Assembly: GCA_947630025.1 (NCBI GenBank)
Contig: CANRFZ010000017.1
Coordinates: 1 to 64,000 of the forward strand
Direction: 5' to 3'
DNA length: 64,000 nt
Source: an uncultured Lachnospiraceae bacterium
GTDB taxonomy: Bacteria; Bacillota; Clostridia; Lachnospirales; Lachnospiraceae
Shown: positions 51,806-60,063 of the stretch, one piece after another
Numbering within the stretch: the stretch's first letter is position 1
Layout: each line of letters opens with the position of its first letter
The notes under the pieces: generated by a model
What the model was told of the DNA's origin: nothing
The model's input: only the letters and a program-made list of their open reading frames with translations
The model's database searches: none
Position numbers and translations under genes: made by a program

Positions 51806-53011
51806 TCAGCAGCACACTTCCCGTATGCTTTGGCGCAGTATCGCAATCATTTCGTCTACGTTTTCCCTGCTGATGACTAACGGCGGCACGAAACGGATAA
51901 TATCCGTGCCCGCGTTGATCAGCACCAGCCCGCGGCTCATCGCGTCGCGGATGATGTCGCCCACCGGCCTGTCAAAGACAAGCCCCTGCATAAGTCCCAC
52001 GCCGCGGCGTGCCGTAATGCAGGGATATTCCGCCGCCAGCGCGTCAAGCTGCCGCTCCAGATAGGCGCCCACTGTCCGCACGTTGGCAAGCACATCCTGT
52101 TTTTCATATAGCTCCAGCACTTTGCAGACCGCCGCGCAGACGAGGGGGTTGCCGCCGTAGGTCGCTCCGTGGTCGCCCGCCTCCAGCGAATGCGCGCCCA
52201 CCTTTTCCGTCATCAGGAAAGCGCCCACCGGCACGCCGCAGCCCAGCGCCTTGGCCGTCGTCATCACGTCGGGCTTTACGCCATAGCGCTGCCATGCAAA
52301 CATCTCCCCTGTGCGTCCCATGCCGCACTGGATCTCGTCCAGCATCATCAGAATATCGCGCTCGTCGCACAGGGCGCGCACTTTGCGCATAAAATCTTCC
52401 GTGGCGGGGTAGATGCCGCCCTCGCCCTGCACCGTCTCAAAAAGAATCGCGCAGGTGCGGTCCGTCACCTGAGCCAGCACGCTGTCGAAGTCATTCAGCG
52501 CGGCGAAACGGATATGGCCGATCATCGGCTCGAAAGGCTCCCTGTAGTGGGCGTTGCCCGTCACCGACAACGCGCCCATGGTCCTTCCGTGGAACGAGTG
52601 CTCCATCGCGATTATCTCATGGTCGGTGCGCCCGTCTTTCAGATAGGCGTACTTGCGCGCCGTCTTGATCGCGCCCTCCACCGCCTCCGCGCCGCTATTG
52701 GTAAAAAACACCCGATCCATGCCGGAGACCGCCTTCAGCTTCTTCGCCGCTTCTATGGCGGGCCGGTTGTAGTAGTAGTTGGATGTGTGGATGATCTTGT
52801 CGATCTGCTCTTTCAGCGCGTCGTTGTACTCCCGGTTATGATACCCCAGCGCGAACACGGCGATACCCGACACGAAATCCAGATATCTGCCGCCCTCCAT
52901 ATCATACAGATACACGCCCTCGCCCCTGTCGAACACCACCTGATAACGGTTGTAGGTGTGCAGGAGGACGCTCTCCGCCTCGTCGATATACTGCTGCATT
53001 GTCATATCCAT
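51806..53011 (-). CDS. argD: Acetylornithine aminotransferase
   Basis: The 401-residue class III PLP enzyme converts N-acetylglutamate semialdehyde to N-acetylornithine in arginine synthesis. It shows NYYYNRPAIEAAKKL, FFTNSGAEAVEGAIKTAR, MMLDEIQCGMGRTG and the PLP lysine in DVMTTAKALGCGVPVGAF. The start is ATG 53011 with GGAG upstream. It is the last gene of a GNAT-argJ-argB-argD operon, 23 bases after argB. Confidence 0.94.
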   Translation of the reverse strand: MDMTMQQYIDEAESVLLHTYNRYQVVFDRGEGVYLYDMEGGRYLDFVSGIAVFALGYHNREYNDALKEQIDKIIHTSNYYYNRPAIEAAKKLKAVSGMDRVFFTNSGAEAVEGAIKTARKYAYLKDGRTDHEIIAMEHSFHGRTMGALSVTGNAHYREPFEPMIGHIRFAALNDFDSVLAQVTDRTCAILFETVQGEGGIYPATEDFMRKVRALCDERDILMMLDEIQCGMGRTGEMFAWQRYGVKPDVMTTAKALGCGVPVGAFLMTEKVGAHSLEAGDHGATYGGNPLVCAAVCKVLELYEKQDVLANVRTVGAYLERQLDALAAEYPCITARRGVGLMQGLVFDRPVGDIIRDAMSRGLVLINAGTDIIRFVPPLVISRENVDEMIAILRQSIREVCC

Positions 53012-53034
53012 GTCCGTTCTCCGTTTCCGCCGTT

Positions 53035-53934
53035 TTACTGCTCTATCATCGCCCTGTCCTCGTCCGCGATGATGGCCGTGCCGATACCTTTGTCGGTAAA
53101 AATCTCCAGCAGCAGACAGTGGGCGATGCGCCCGTCCAAAATGTGCACCCTGTTGACGCCCTGTTTGATGGCGTCCGTGCAGTTGCTCAGCTTAGGCAGC
53201 ATCCCGCCGCCGATGCAGCCGCTGCGGATCAGTTCGTCCGCCTGCGACGCCGTCAGCCGGGAGATAAAGCTGCTCTTGTCGTTGATATCCCGGTACAGTC
53301 CCTCAATGTCCGTCAGGAACACCAGCTTGTCGGCCCCCACCGCCTTGGCGATGGCGCAGGCCGCGTCGTCCGCGTTGATATTGTAGGTCTGGAACGCATC
53401 GTCGAGTCCCACCGGGGCAACGATAGGGAGGAAATCTTTTTCCAGCAGATCATACAACACCTTGGGATCGACTCCGGCAACGTCTCCCACGTAACCGATA
53501 TCCTCGCCGTCCGGACATTTCTTCACGCACCGGAGAAGGCCGCCGTCCTTGCCGCTGACGCCCACCGCGCGCACGCCCAGTTCCTCCACCATCCTGACCA
53601 GATTCTTGTTGACTTTGTTCAGCACCATCTCGGCGATTTCCATCGTCTCGCCGTCCGTCACCCGCAGGCCGCCCACGAACCGGGGCTCCTTGCCGACTTT
53701 GCCTACCCAGCGGCTGATCTCCTTGCCGCCGCCGTGGACGATGATAGGCTTGAAACCCACCAGCTTCAACAGGGTAACGTCCTTGATGACGTTCCTCTGC
53801 AGTTCCTCGTTGCTCATGGCGCTGCCGCCGTATTTGACCACGATAATCTTGCGGTTGAATTTCTGGATATAGGGAAGCGCCTCGATCAACACCTGCGCCT
53901 TCGCCAAAATCTGATCCATCTCCTGTTGTTCCAT
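53035..53934 (-). CDS. argB: Acetylglutamate kinase
   Basis: The 299-residue amino acid kinase phosphorylates N-acetylglutamate, the second arginine step. It has [33 protein letters not shown], and [22 protein letters not shown]-terminal GIG-TAI segment completes the fold. The N-terminal helical extension [20 protein letters not shown] suggests the arginine-sensitive hexameric type. It lies 49 bases after argJ and 23 bases before argD. Confidence 0.95.
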   Translation of the reverse strand: MEQQEMDQILAKAQVLIEALPYIQKFNRKIIVVKYGGSAMSNEELQRNVIKDVTLLKLVGFKPIIVHGGGKEISRWVGKVGKEPRFVGGLRVTDGETMEIAEMVLNKVNKNLVRMVEELGVRAVGVSGKDGGLLRCVKKCPDGEDIGYVGDVAGVDPKVLYDLLEKDFLPIVAPVGLDDAFQTYNINADDAACAIAKAVGADKLVFLTDIEGLYRDINDKSSFISRLTASQADELIRSGCIGGGMLPKLSNCTDAIKQGVNRVHILDGRIAHCLLLEIFTDKGIGTAIIADEDRAMIEQ

Positions 53935-53983
53935 TGTGCCGTTCCTTTCCGTATCTATAGAAATTCGTAAAACGCTCCGCAGC

Positions 53984-55207
53984 CTAGCTTCTGTAGTCCG
54001 CGTTGATCTTTACATAGTCATAACTCAGGTCGCAGCCCCACGCGCTGGCCTCGGCGTCTCCCATGTGCATATCCACGACCACGCGCACTTCCGGCGAAGC
54101 CAGGATCTGCGACGCCTCCTCCTCGCTGTAGTCCGCCGCCATGCCGTCCCGGTAGATCAGAATGCTCTTTTCGTCGTTGGCAAAGGAGAGCTCCACCCGC
54201 TCCGGATCAAACGCCACGCCCGCATATCCCAGCGCGCACAGGAATCTGCCGAAATTCGCGTCATGGCCGTAGATCGCCGCCTTGCACAGATTAGAAGAAA
54301 CCACGCTGCGGCTCAGGATTCTGGCGTCCTGCTTCGTCGCCGCATGGATGACTCTCGTCTCAAAGAGCGCCGTCGCGCCCTCGCCGTCTCCCGCCATCTT
54401 CTTGGCCAGCGTCTCGTCGATATAGTGGAGCGCCTCCCGGAACGTGTCATAGTCGCTATTCCGCTCGGTGATCTCCGGATTCCCCGCCAGACCGTTGGCC
54501 AGCACCACCAGCGTATCGTTGGTGGAGGTGTCGCCGTCCACGGAGACCATATTAAACGTATCCGTCACATCTTCCGAAAGCGCCTCCTGCAGAAGCGCGC
54601 GGGAGATGGCGATATCCGTCGTGATAAAGCCGAGCATCGTACCCATATTGGGGTGGATCATGCCGGAACCCTTGCACATACCGCCGACAGTGACCGTCCG
54701 GCCCGCGATCTCGATCTGCACCGCGGCCTGCTTGTAGACCGTGTCCGTAGTCATGATCGCCTGCGCCGCGTCCGTGCCCGCCGCGTCGGAATGCGTCTTG
54801 GCCTGCGCCAGCTTCTCCACGCCCGCGAGTATCCTGTCAATGGGGAGCTGGCTGCCGATCACGCCGGTGGACGCCACCAGCACCGTATCCGCCGGAATCC
54901 CCAGCGTCTGCGCCGCCCGCTCCGCCGTCCGCCTGCAGTATTCGTAGCCCTGCGCACCGGTAGCTGCATTGGCGATCCCGGTATTGACCACCACCGCCTG
55001 CACCGCCGGGGAATGGCTGACGATCTCCTGATCCCATCTGACGGGAGCCGCCTTGACGATATTGCTCGTAAAGACGCCCGCAGCCCTGCAGGGAACGGTA
55101 CTGTAGACCATCGCCATGTCTTTTCTGTTCTGATATTTTACCGCCGCTTCGACGCCCGCCGCCTCAAAGCCCTGCGCCGACGCCACGCCGCCCTCGATTA
55201 TCTTCAT
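53984..55207 (-). CDS. argJ: Glutamate N-acetyltransferase / amino-acid acetyltransferase
   Basis: The 407-residue protein recycles acetyl groups from acetylornithine to glutamate. It shows the autoprocessing site [16 protein letters not shown], where the Thr becomes the new N-terminus of the beta chain; most homologues have Ala before this Thr, here it is Gly. The start is ATG 55207 ([14 protein letters not shown]), with GGAG upstream; the longer open frame is not protein-like. Bifunctional forms also acetylate glutamate with acetyl-CoA, but that cannot be decided from sequence. Confidence 0.93.
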   Translation of the reverse strand: MKIIEGGVASAQGFEAAGVEAAVKYQNRKDMAMVYSTVPCRAAGVFTSNIVKAAPVRWDQEIVSHSPAVQAVVVNTGIANAATGAQGYEYCRRTAERAAQTLGIPADTVLVASTGVIGSQLPIDRILAGVEKLAQAKTHSDAAGTDAAQAIMTTDTVYKQAAVQIEIAGRTVTVGGMCKGSGMIHPNMGTMLGFITTDIAISRALLQEALSEDVTDTFNMVSVDGDTSTNDTLVVLANGLAGNPEITERNSDYDTFREALHYIDETLAKKMAGDGEGATALFETRVIHAATKQDARILSRSVVSSNLCKAAIYGHDANFGRFLCALGYAGVAFDPERVELSFANDEKSILIYRDGMAADYSEEEASQILASPEVRVVVDMHMGDAEASAWGCDLSYDYVKINADYRS

Positions 55208-55331
55208 CTCTGTGCCTCTCCGTTTCTCCGGATGGCCGCACGGCTCTCCGGGGCTTCTTATGACTGCCGGGCACGGCCTGTCTTCCGTTCCGGCCCGTTC
55301 TATTTTAATACATTTGCACGTCCATGGGAAG

Positions 55332-55787
55332 TCATAATTTATTAAAAGCCGTGATATTTTCCTCATTCAGCGTAAAATCATAATAATTCAGGTCTTCCCG
55401 CCTCGTCCAGCCGATCCGCCGCCAGAAGGCGTTGCCGATATCGTTGGCGGTAAAGGCGATCAGCGACACTTTGTTGATCTTTTCTTTCTTCAGCGCCTCC
55501 ATGCAGTACACCACCATCGCCTTGCCGATGCCGTGCATACGGTACTGCTCCGCCACGCACACATGGTACAGGCAGCCGCGCCTGCCGTCGTGCCCGCACA
55601 GGATCGCGCCCACGATCCGCTGATCGTCCACGGCCACCACGCTGGCGCCGGGATTCCTCCTGAGGAACCGTTCCACGCCCTCCCGCGAGTCGTCTATGCT
55701 CCTGATGGCAAAGCCTTTGATGGAAAGCCAGAGCGCTTTCACGCCGTCGTAATCTTCTGTTGTCATCGGTCGGATCAGTGCCGTCAT
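55332..55787 (-). CDS. GNAT N-acetyltransferase leading the arginine operon
   Basis: The 151-residue GNAT protein has IRPMTTEDYDGVKALWLSI, VVAVDDQRIVGAILCGHDGRRG, and the acetyl-CoA loop CVAEQYRMHGIGKAMV. It is the first gene after the ARG-box promoter and lies 124 bases ahead of argJ. By position it could be an N-acetylglutamate synthase of the short GNAT type; this is inference, because its substrate cannot be read and ArgJ may already provide that activity. Confidence 0.82.
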   Translation of the reverse strand: MTALIRPMTTEDYDGVKALWLSIKGFAIRSIDDSREGVERFLRRNPGASVVAVDDQRIVGAILCGHDGRRGCLYHVCVAEQYRMHGIGKAMVVYCMEALKKEKINKVSLIAFTANDIGNAFWRRIGWTRREDLNYYDFTLNEENITAFNKL

Positions 55788-55799
55788 ACCTGTTCTCCT

Positions 55800-55845
55800 C
55801 GTATGTGCTGATTTCGTATGTGTTGATTTCGTATGTGCTCTTTGC
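55800..55845. repeat. Three-copy tandem repeat in the arginine leader
   Basis: The unit cgtatgtgctgattt recurs three times between the arginine promoter and the GNAT start. It contributes to a leader of about 130 bases. Confidence 0.6.
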
Positions 55846-55910
55846 CGCCGTTATCCGCCGGCCTGTCTATCATAGCACACGCCGCATCCGCGTGCAAATG
55901 CAGTTCTATA

Positions 55911-55946
55911 TTGCATAATAATACAACTTTTATGTATAATATGCAA
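55911..55946 (-). promoter_or_regulatory. Twin ARG-box-like operators
   Basis: Two palindromic 15-16 base boxes, TTGCATAATAATACAA (55911-55926) and the reverse-orientation TTGCATATTATACAT (55946-55932), sit about 20 bases apart, close to two helical turns. Their size, AT-rich symmetry and pairing resemble ArgR sites. They cover the promoter of the arginine operon, so bound ArgR would repress it. The ArgR identity is inference from operon content. Confidence 0.6.
55918..55946 (-). promoter_or_regulatory. Arginine operon promoter
   Basis: On the minus strand TTGCAT (55946-55941) and TATTAT (55923-55918) are 17 bases apart. The -35 box lies in one ARG-box-like palindrome and the -10 box in the other. 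Confidence 0.7.
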
Positions 55947-55983
55947 CATAAAATTTATTCTCTTTTTTGCCTTTCATGCACAA

Positions 55984-56013
55984 AACCCGGAAGAACGGTA
56001 TGTCCTCCGGGTT
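55984..56013 (-). terminator. Probable terminator after TIR-MORN gene
   Basis: AACCCGGA and TCCGGGTT arms form a hairpin about 100 bases past the TIR-MORN stop. The T-run after it is short (TTTTG), so termination is plausible but not certain. Confidence 0.45.
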
Positions 56014-56116
56014 CTGTCTGTGGGTTCTGTCTATGGGTTCTGCCTGTGATTTCTGTGCGCTGCCGGACGCCGCCGCGCGCATCCGCCGTCAGTCAGGCGC
56101 CGCCCCACGGCTGCGT

Positions 56117-58519
56117 TTACCATTCCTCCACCAGTTGGTCTTCCTCCCAGACGCCGATCGACACCTTGCCGTCGCTATTCACTTCGAAGCCGGGGCCGTT
56201 CCGTTTGGAACCCTGCCAGTGCGAGACGAGATATCCGCCGTTCTCAAAATAGTAAAAGGCATACCCGGTATATCCGCCATCCTGCGATTCACCCAGATAA
56301 TAACTTCCGCCGCCGCCATTTCTGTTATAGCCATAGGCAAATTTGCCGCCGCTGAACAATCCGACCAGCAATCCGCCGTCGCTTTTGTTCACATAGCCGA
56401 AGCCTTCCGGCGTACCGTCGGACGACACCTGTCCGTAATACTCCCCGACGTCGAGCTGGACTGTCTGTATATCCGCGCTTTCGGTGCATTCCCCGTCCGC
56501 AAAGGTCCCGCACGCATACGAACCGTCCGCGAAACTGATTTTGATGCCCTGTCCGTTCAGCGCACCCTCCTCAAAATAACCGACACACAACGCTTTGTCC
56601 GCATCGTCAAAGCTAAAAGTGGCGCCCAGTCCGGACAGTTTAGAATTAGAATCTGATCCTTCTCCGAACTCTCCGATTTTGATTGATGTCACTTCTCCGT
56701 CCTCTCCGCGGTTCACATTAGCGCCCTGCCCTTTTATCTTATCATCCTGCCACTGGCCTGTCCATAGCGAGCCACCCTTAAAGACATAAGTGCCGCTGCC
56801 GCCCCTTATATTATCCTGATACTCTCCTTTATAATAATCGCCGTTGACATAAGTCCTCGTTCCCTGTCCTTTTTGATCAGCCACCCATGTGCCGTCATAG
56901 ACAGAGCCGTCGGCATAGGTACATTTCCCCTGTCCTTCTCTCTGATCGGCCTTCCATTCACCCTCATAGACAGAGCCGTCGGCATAGGTCATCGTTCCCT
57001 GTCCTTCTCTCTGATCAGCCACCCATGCGCCGTCGTAGACATCGCCGCCGGCATAAGTCATCGTTCCCTGTCCTTCTTTGCAGTCGGCTGCCCATGCGCC
57101 GTCGTAGACGTCGCCATTGGCATAGGTCATGACACCCTTTTCTCCTTCCCGCTGGCCCGCCGCAAACGCACCGTCGTAGACATCGCCGTTGGCATACTTC
57201 CATGTTCCTCGTCCGTCGGGCTGATCGGCTTTCCATGAGCCGTCATAGACAGAGCCGTCGGCATAGGTGCACTTGCCCTGCCCCTCGCGCTGGCCGTCCT
57301 GCCATGCGCCCTCGTAGACATCGCCGTTGGCGTAGGTCATCGTGCCGCTTCCCTCCGGCTTGCCGTCGCGCTGACTGCCTTCATAGACGTCGCCGTCGTC
57401 CGCCTGTGCGCCGTCCTCATCGGTCGATCCGCCGTCCTCATCGCTCTGCGTATCCTCCGACCGCGCCATATCGTCGTCGCCCGAGCTGCTGCCGATGACC
57501 GCAAAGAAGATGATAATCATCAGCACCGCCGCCCCGATCGCGGCGAAGATTGCGATTTTCTTTTTGGACTTCCCGCCCGATGCCTGCGGCTCGACTTCCT
57601 GCACCGTCACCGGATTGTCAAACGTGAACACCACCGGAGCGCTGCCGTCGGGAGCGGGTGTTCCCTGCATCTCCGCGCTCTGCGCATCCTGCGCCGTGGC
57701 TGCCGCATCCGCATTGTCCGCGTCCGTCCCCTGCGCCGTCTGTGTCTGTGCATCCGCGCCCTGTACGCCCTGCGCCGCGGCTGCCGCATTTGCATTGTCC
57801 GCGCTTTGGTACTGCGGCGCAAACGGCGTCCCCGCAGGCAGAACCAGCGAGGGATCAAATACCCGATTGCTGATCGAAGCCACGGTATACCGGATGGAAT
57901 TTAAGTCGTTGATCGACTTTCTGTTCACCGAAGCGTCGCGGAAGAAGTTGATAAAGGCGTCGGACAGGTCGTACTTGGATAGCGCATCCTGCTCCACCAG
58001 CGTGGACAGACTCGTGTAGGCGGATTTCATCGCCCGCATGATGTCGTTGGACGTATTGTTGATATTCGTGATCATGTTCGCGCCCTGATTCAGTATCTCG
58101 TTCTTAGCCCCGCGCTCGATCACCGGCTGATCCGTCGTGTCGCCCAGACGCAGTCCCTGCTCCAGCGATACGAATACGATCTGCTTCCTGCTGTTGACCG
58201 CGGTGAGCAGCTCCAGAAAGCAGGCGTAGCTCTCTATGTAGCTCTGGCTGACGAACGCTATGACCACTTCGGCGCCGCGGATGTTGCGCAGCATCGGCAC
58301 GATCCACTTGTCGTTTACCTTGTCGAACGCCTTGTCCGCGTACACTCTCATACCGTACTGTTTCTGCAGCGGCACTACCGCGGATTTGAATACCGTCTCC
58401 CAGTTGTCGCTGGCGTAGCTGATGAAAACATAGGGCTGATACTGGGAACACTCCGTGATTACCAGATTGTGTTCCAGATATTCCGCCCGTTCCTGCCTTT
58501 GGTGTGCATTTAAAGCCAT
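56117..58519 (-). CDS. TIR domain-transmembrane-MORN repeat protein
   Basis: The 800-residue protein has an N-terminal TIR-like domain (FISY at 32-35; WIVPMLRNIRGAEVVIAFVS; a candidate catalytic Glu103 in SYACFLEL), a helical region, an Ala/Gln/Asp-rich linker (240-310), one membrane helix (321-343) preceded by KSKKK, an acidic spacer, and at least ten MORN repeats of GDVYDGAWxADQREGQGTMTYA type from 377, with decayed repeats to the C-terminus. By the positive-inside rule the TIR is cytosolic and the MORN part is outside. Many bacterial TIR domains cleave NAD+ in defence. The ATG at 58519 is used. The RyR-like gene lies 53 bases upstream. Confidence 0.85.
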   Translation of the reverse strand: MALNAHQRQERAEYLEHNLVITECSQYQPYVFISYASDNWETVFKSAVVPLQKQYGMRVYADKAFDKVNDKWIVPMLRNIRGAEVVIAFVSQSYIESYACFLELLTAVNSRKQIVFVSLEQGLRLGDTTDQPVIERGAKNEILNQGANMITNINNTSNDIMRAMKSAYTSLSTLVEQDALSKYDLSDAFINFFRDASVNRKSINDLNSIRYTVASISNRVFDPSLVLPAGTPFAPQYQSADNANAAAAAQGVQGADAQTQTAQGTDADNADAAATAQDAQSAEMQGTPAPDGSAPVVFTFDNPVTVQEVEPQASGGKSKKKIAIFAAIGAAVLMIIIFFAVIGSSSGDDDMARSEDTQSDEDGGSTDEDGAQADDGDVYEGSQRDGKPEGSGTMTYANGDVYEGAWQDGQREGQGKCTYADGSVYDGSWKADQPDGRGTWKYANGDVYDGAFAAGQREGEKGVMTYANGDVYDGAWAADCKEGQGTMTYAGGDVYDGAWVADQREGQGTMTYADGSVYEGEWKADQREGQGKCTYADGSVYDGTWVADQKGQGTRTYVNGDYYKGEYQDNIRGGSGTYVFKGGSLWTGQWQDDKIKGQGANVNRGEDGEVTSIKIGEFGEGSDSNSKLSGLGATFSFDDADKALCVGYFEEGALNGQGIKISFADGSYACGTFADGECTESADIQTVQLDVGEYYGQVSSDGTPEGFGYVNKSDGGLLVGLFSGGKFAYGYNRNGGGGSYYLGESQDGGYTGYAFYYFENGGYLVSHWQGSKRNGPGFEVNSDGKVSIGVWEEDQLVEEW

Positions 58520-58571
58520 GTTCTTTCCTCCCTTGTATCTTAAATTGTATCTTATTGCACTTTATTGTATC

Positions 58572-59945
58572 TTACCCTTTGCTTTTGGCTCTGATTGCCT
58601 CTATGTCCTTCCGCTTTTCTTCCTCGCTGAGCTGGTCAAAAGGCACCAGACAGTTGTGCCGCCGTCTGGCCGCATCCGTCTCCGGCGCGTACTGCCAGTT
58701 GTTGAGATAGTGGTATCTGCACCAGCGGATATGCTCCAGCTCCGCCAGCTTTTCCTCTGACACGCCCTCGCGCAGCAGGCGCTCCGTCACGCTCATATAG
58801 TCCGAGGAGCTGACGTTGGAATACCGCTTGAAACTGTTCAGCTGCTCCCACGGCGTGCCGCCGTATCTGCTCACATAATACTCGTGCTGCCGTCTGGCCG
58901 CCTCCATGGACTTCTGGTTCAGTATCATGTCAATGGACGCCATCTCTCTGGCGGTGCCGAAGCAGACCACGTTTTCCTCCCCGAACAGGCCGGAGATAAT
59001 GTCACCGTTGGGCGCATAGACATACACAGGATTCCGCACCGGCGCCGCCGCCAGCAGCCCGCTCAACGTCCCGATATTCTGCTGCCTGCTGTCGCCGCAC
59101 AGTATGATGCGGTCAAATGCCGCCAGCTCGCTATACGCATAGACGCCGTCGTCGTGGAAGAAGATCGCGTCCGGCTCCATCCGATCCAATTCCGTGTGCT
59201 CCCGCCTGAAGCCGCTGCCGTCGCCGTAGATATGGTACTCCATGTGCTGCGCGGGATCGATCAGGTTGACCTGCAGCCCATAGAGCAGGATGTTCTGTCC
59301 CACGCTGCCGAAGCCCACGATCGCGATCCGCTCGTCCGAGAGCACCGGATAGTCCCGCCAATACTGCCGCGCGCAGTTCTCCGCGATGCTGAATACGGTG
59401 ATCCGCGGGTTGGCGATGCTCTGCCGCGAGATGTCATTCAGCATGAGGTAAACGCGGGCTTTTTTCATCTGCTCATAATAAGTGCTGAAAAAGGTGATGT
59501 TTTTTACCTCGTCGGAAAACATCAGCAGATATCTGCCCGCGCCGCCGATAAACTTGTCTGTTCCGCGGATGCGGCGGCTGCGCGGCAGGCTCTCGTACAG
59601 ATACCCCGCGTACTCGGAGTCGCCGTATACCACGGTGGATTCCGAGGAAAGGAATTTTAACAGGTTGACGATGTCCGCCGCCTTATTGAACACGTTGACC
59701 AAAATGCTCAATGTGGCCGCCAGCGCCATAAATCTGGCGATCTGTAGCAGTACGCCGATCTCCACGCCGGACTCCGTGGAGCCGGAATAGAGCCGCAGCG
59801 CCGCATAGACGGCGTCCAGCAGCGGGAACCTGCGCGTCCCCTGCTCCTGAAACTGCGGATAATAGCAGCAGATACCCAAAAACAGCGGAATAATCTTATA
59901 AAATGTTTTCAGAAAATCTTTGATCTTCTGCAGTATCTTTTTCAT
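58572..59945 (-). CDS. Membrane protein with Rossmann-like region and C-terminal RyR-like domain
   Basis: The 457-residue protein has two hydrophobic segments (about 18-30 and 64-86), a first nucleotide-binding-like strand (TVVYGDSEYAGYLYESL), a clear Rossmann motif (IAIVGFGSVGQNILLYGL, Gly at 211-216), and a C-terminal segment (400-457) of RyR type: LAELEHIRWCRYHYLNNWQY, then NCLVPFDQLSEEEKRKD. RyR domains in prokaryotes recur with TrkA/NAD-binding and TIR proteins and are thought to bind nucleotides. ATG 59945 is used; a TTG seven codons upstream is possible. It lies directly upstream of the TIR-MORN gene. Confidence 0.75.
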   Translation of the reverse strand: MKKILQKIKDFLKTFYKIIPLFLGICCYYPQFQEQGTRRFPLLDAVYAALRLYSGSTESGVEIGVLLQIARFMALAATLSILVNVFNKAADIVNLLKFLSSESTVVYGDSEYAGYLYESLPRSRRIRGTDKFIGGAGRYLLMFSDEVKNITFFSTYYEQMKKARVYLMLNDISRQSIANPRITVFSIAENCARQYWRDYPVLSDERIAIVGFGSVGQNILLYGLQVNLIDPAQHMEYHIYGDGSGFRREHTELDRMEPDAIFFHDDGVYAYSELAAFDRIILCGDSRQQNIGTLSGLLAAAPVRNPVYVYAPNGDIISGLFGEENVVCFGTAREMASIDMILNQKSMEAARRQHEYYVSRYGGTPWEQLNSFKRYSNVSSSDYMSVTERLLREGVSEEKLAELEHIRWCRYHYLNNWQYAPETDAARRRHNCLVPFDQLSEEEKRKDIEAIRAKSKG

Positions 59946-60063
59946 TGGTTCTATACTCCATTCCAAACCGGGTGCGCGGATGATGCCGCCCGCCTGTGTC
60001 AGCCGCTAACCGCGGAAGACGCCGTCTGCCGTCAGTTGCAGACGCGGAGGATGCCGCCTGCCG

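Noticed and set aside
56880-57370. Regularly spaced DNA repeats suggesting a CRISPR or minisatellite
   Set aside because: They encode the MORN repeats of the TIR protein and diverge at wobble positions, as expected for protein repeats.
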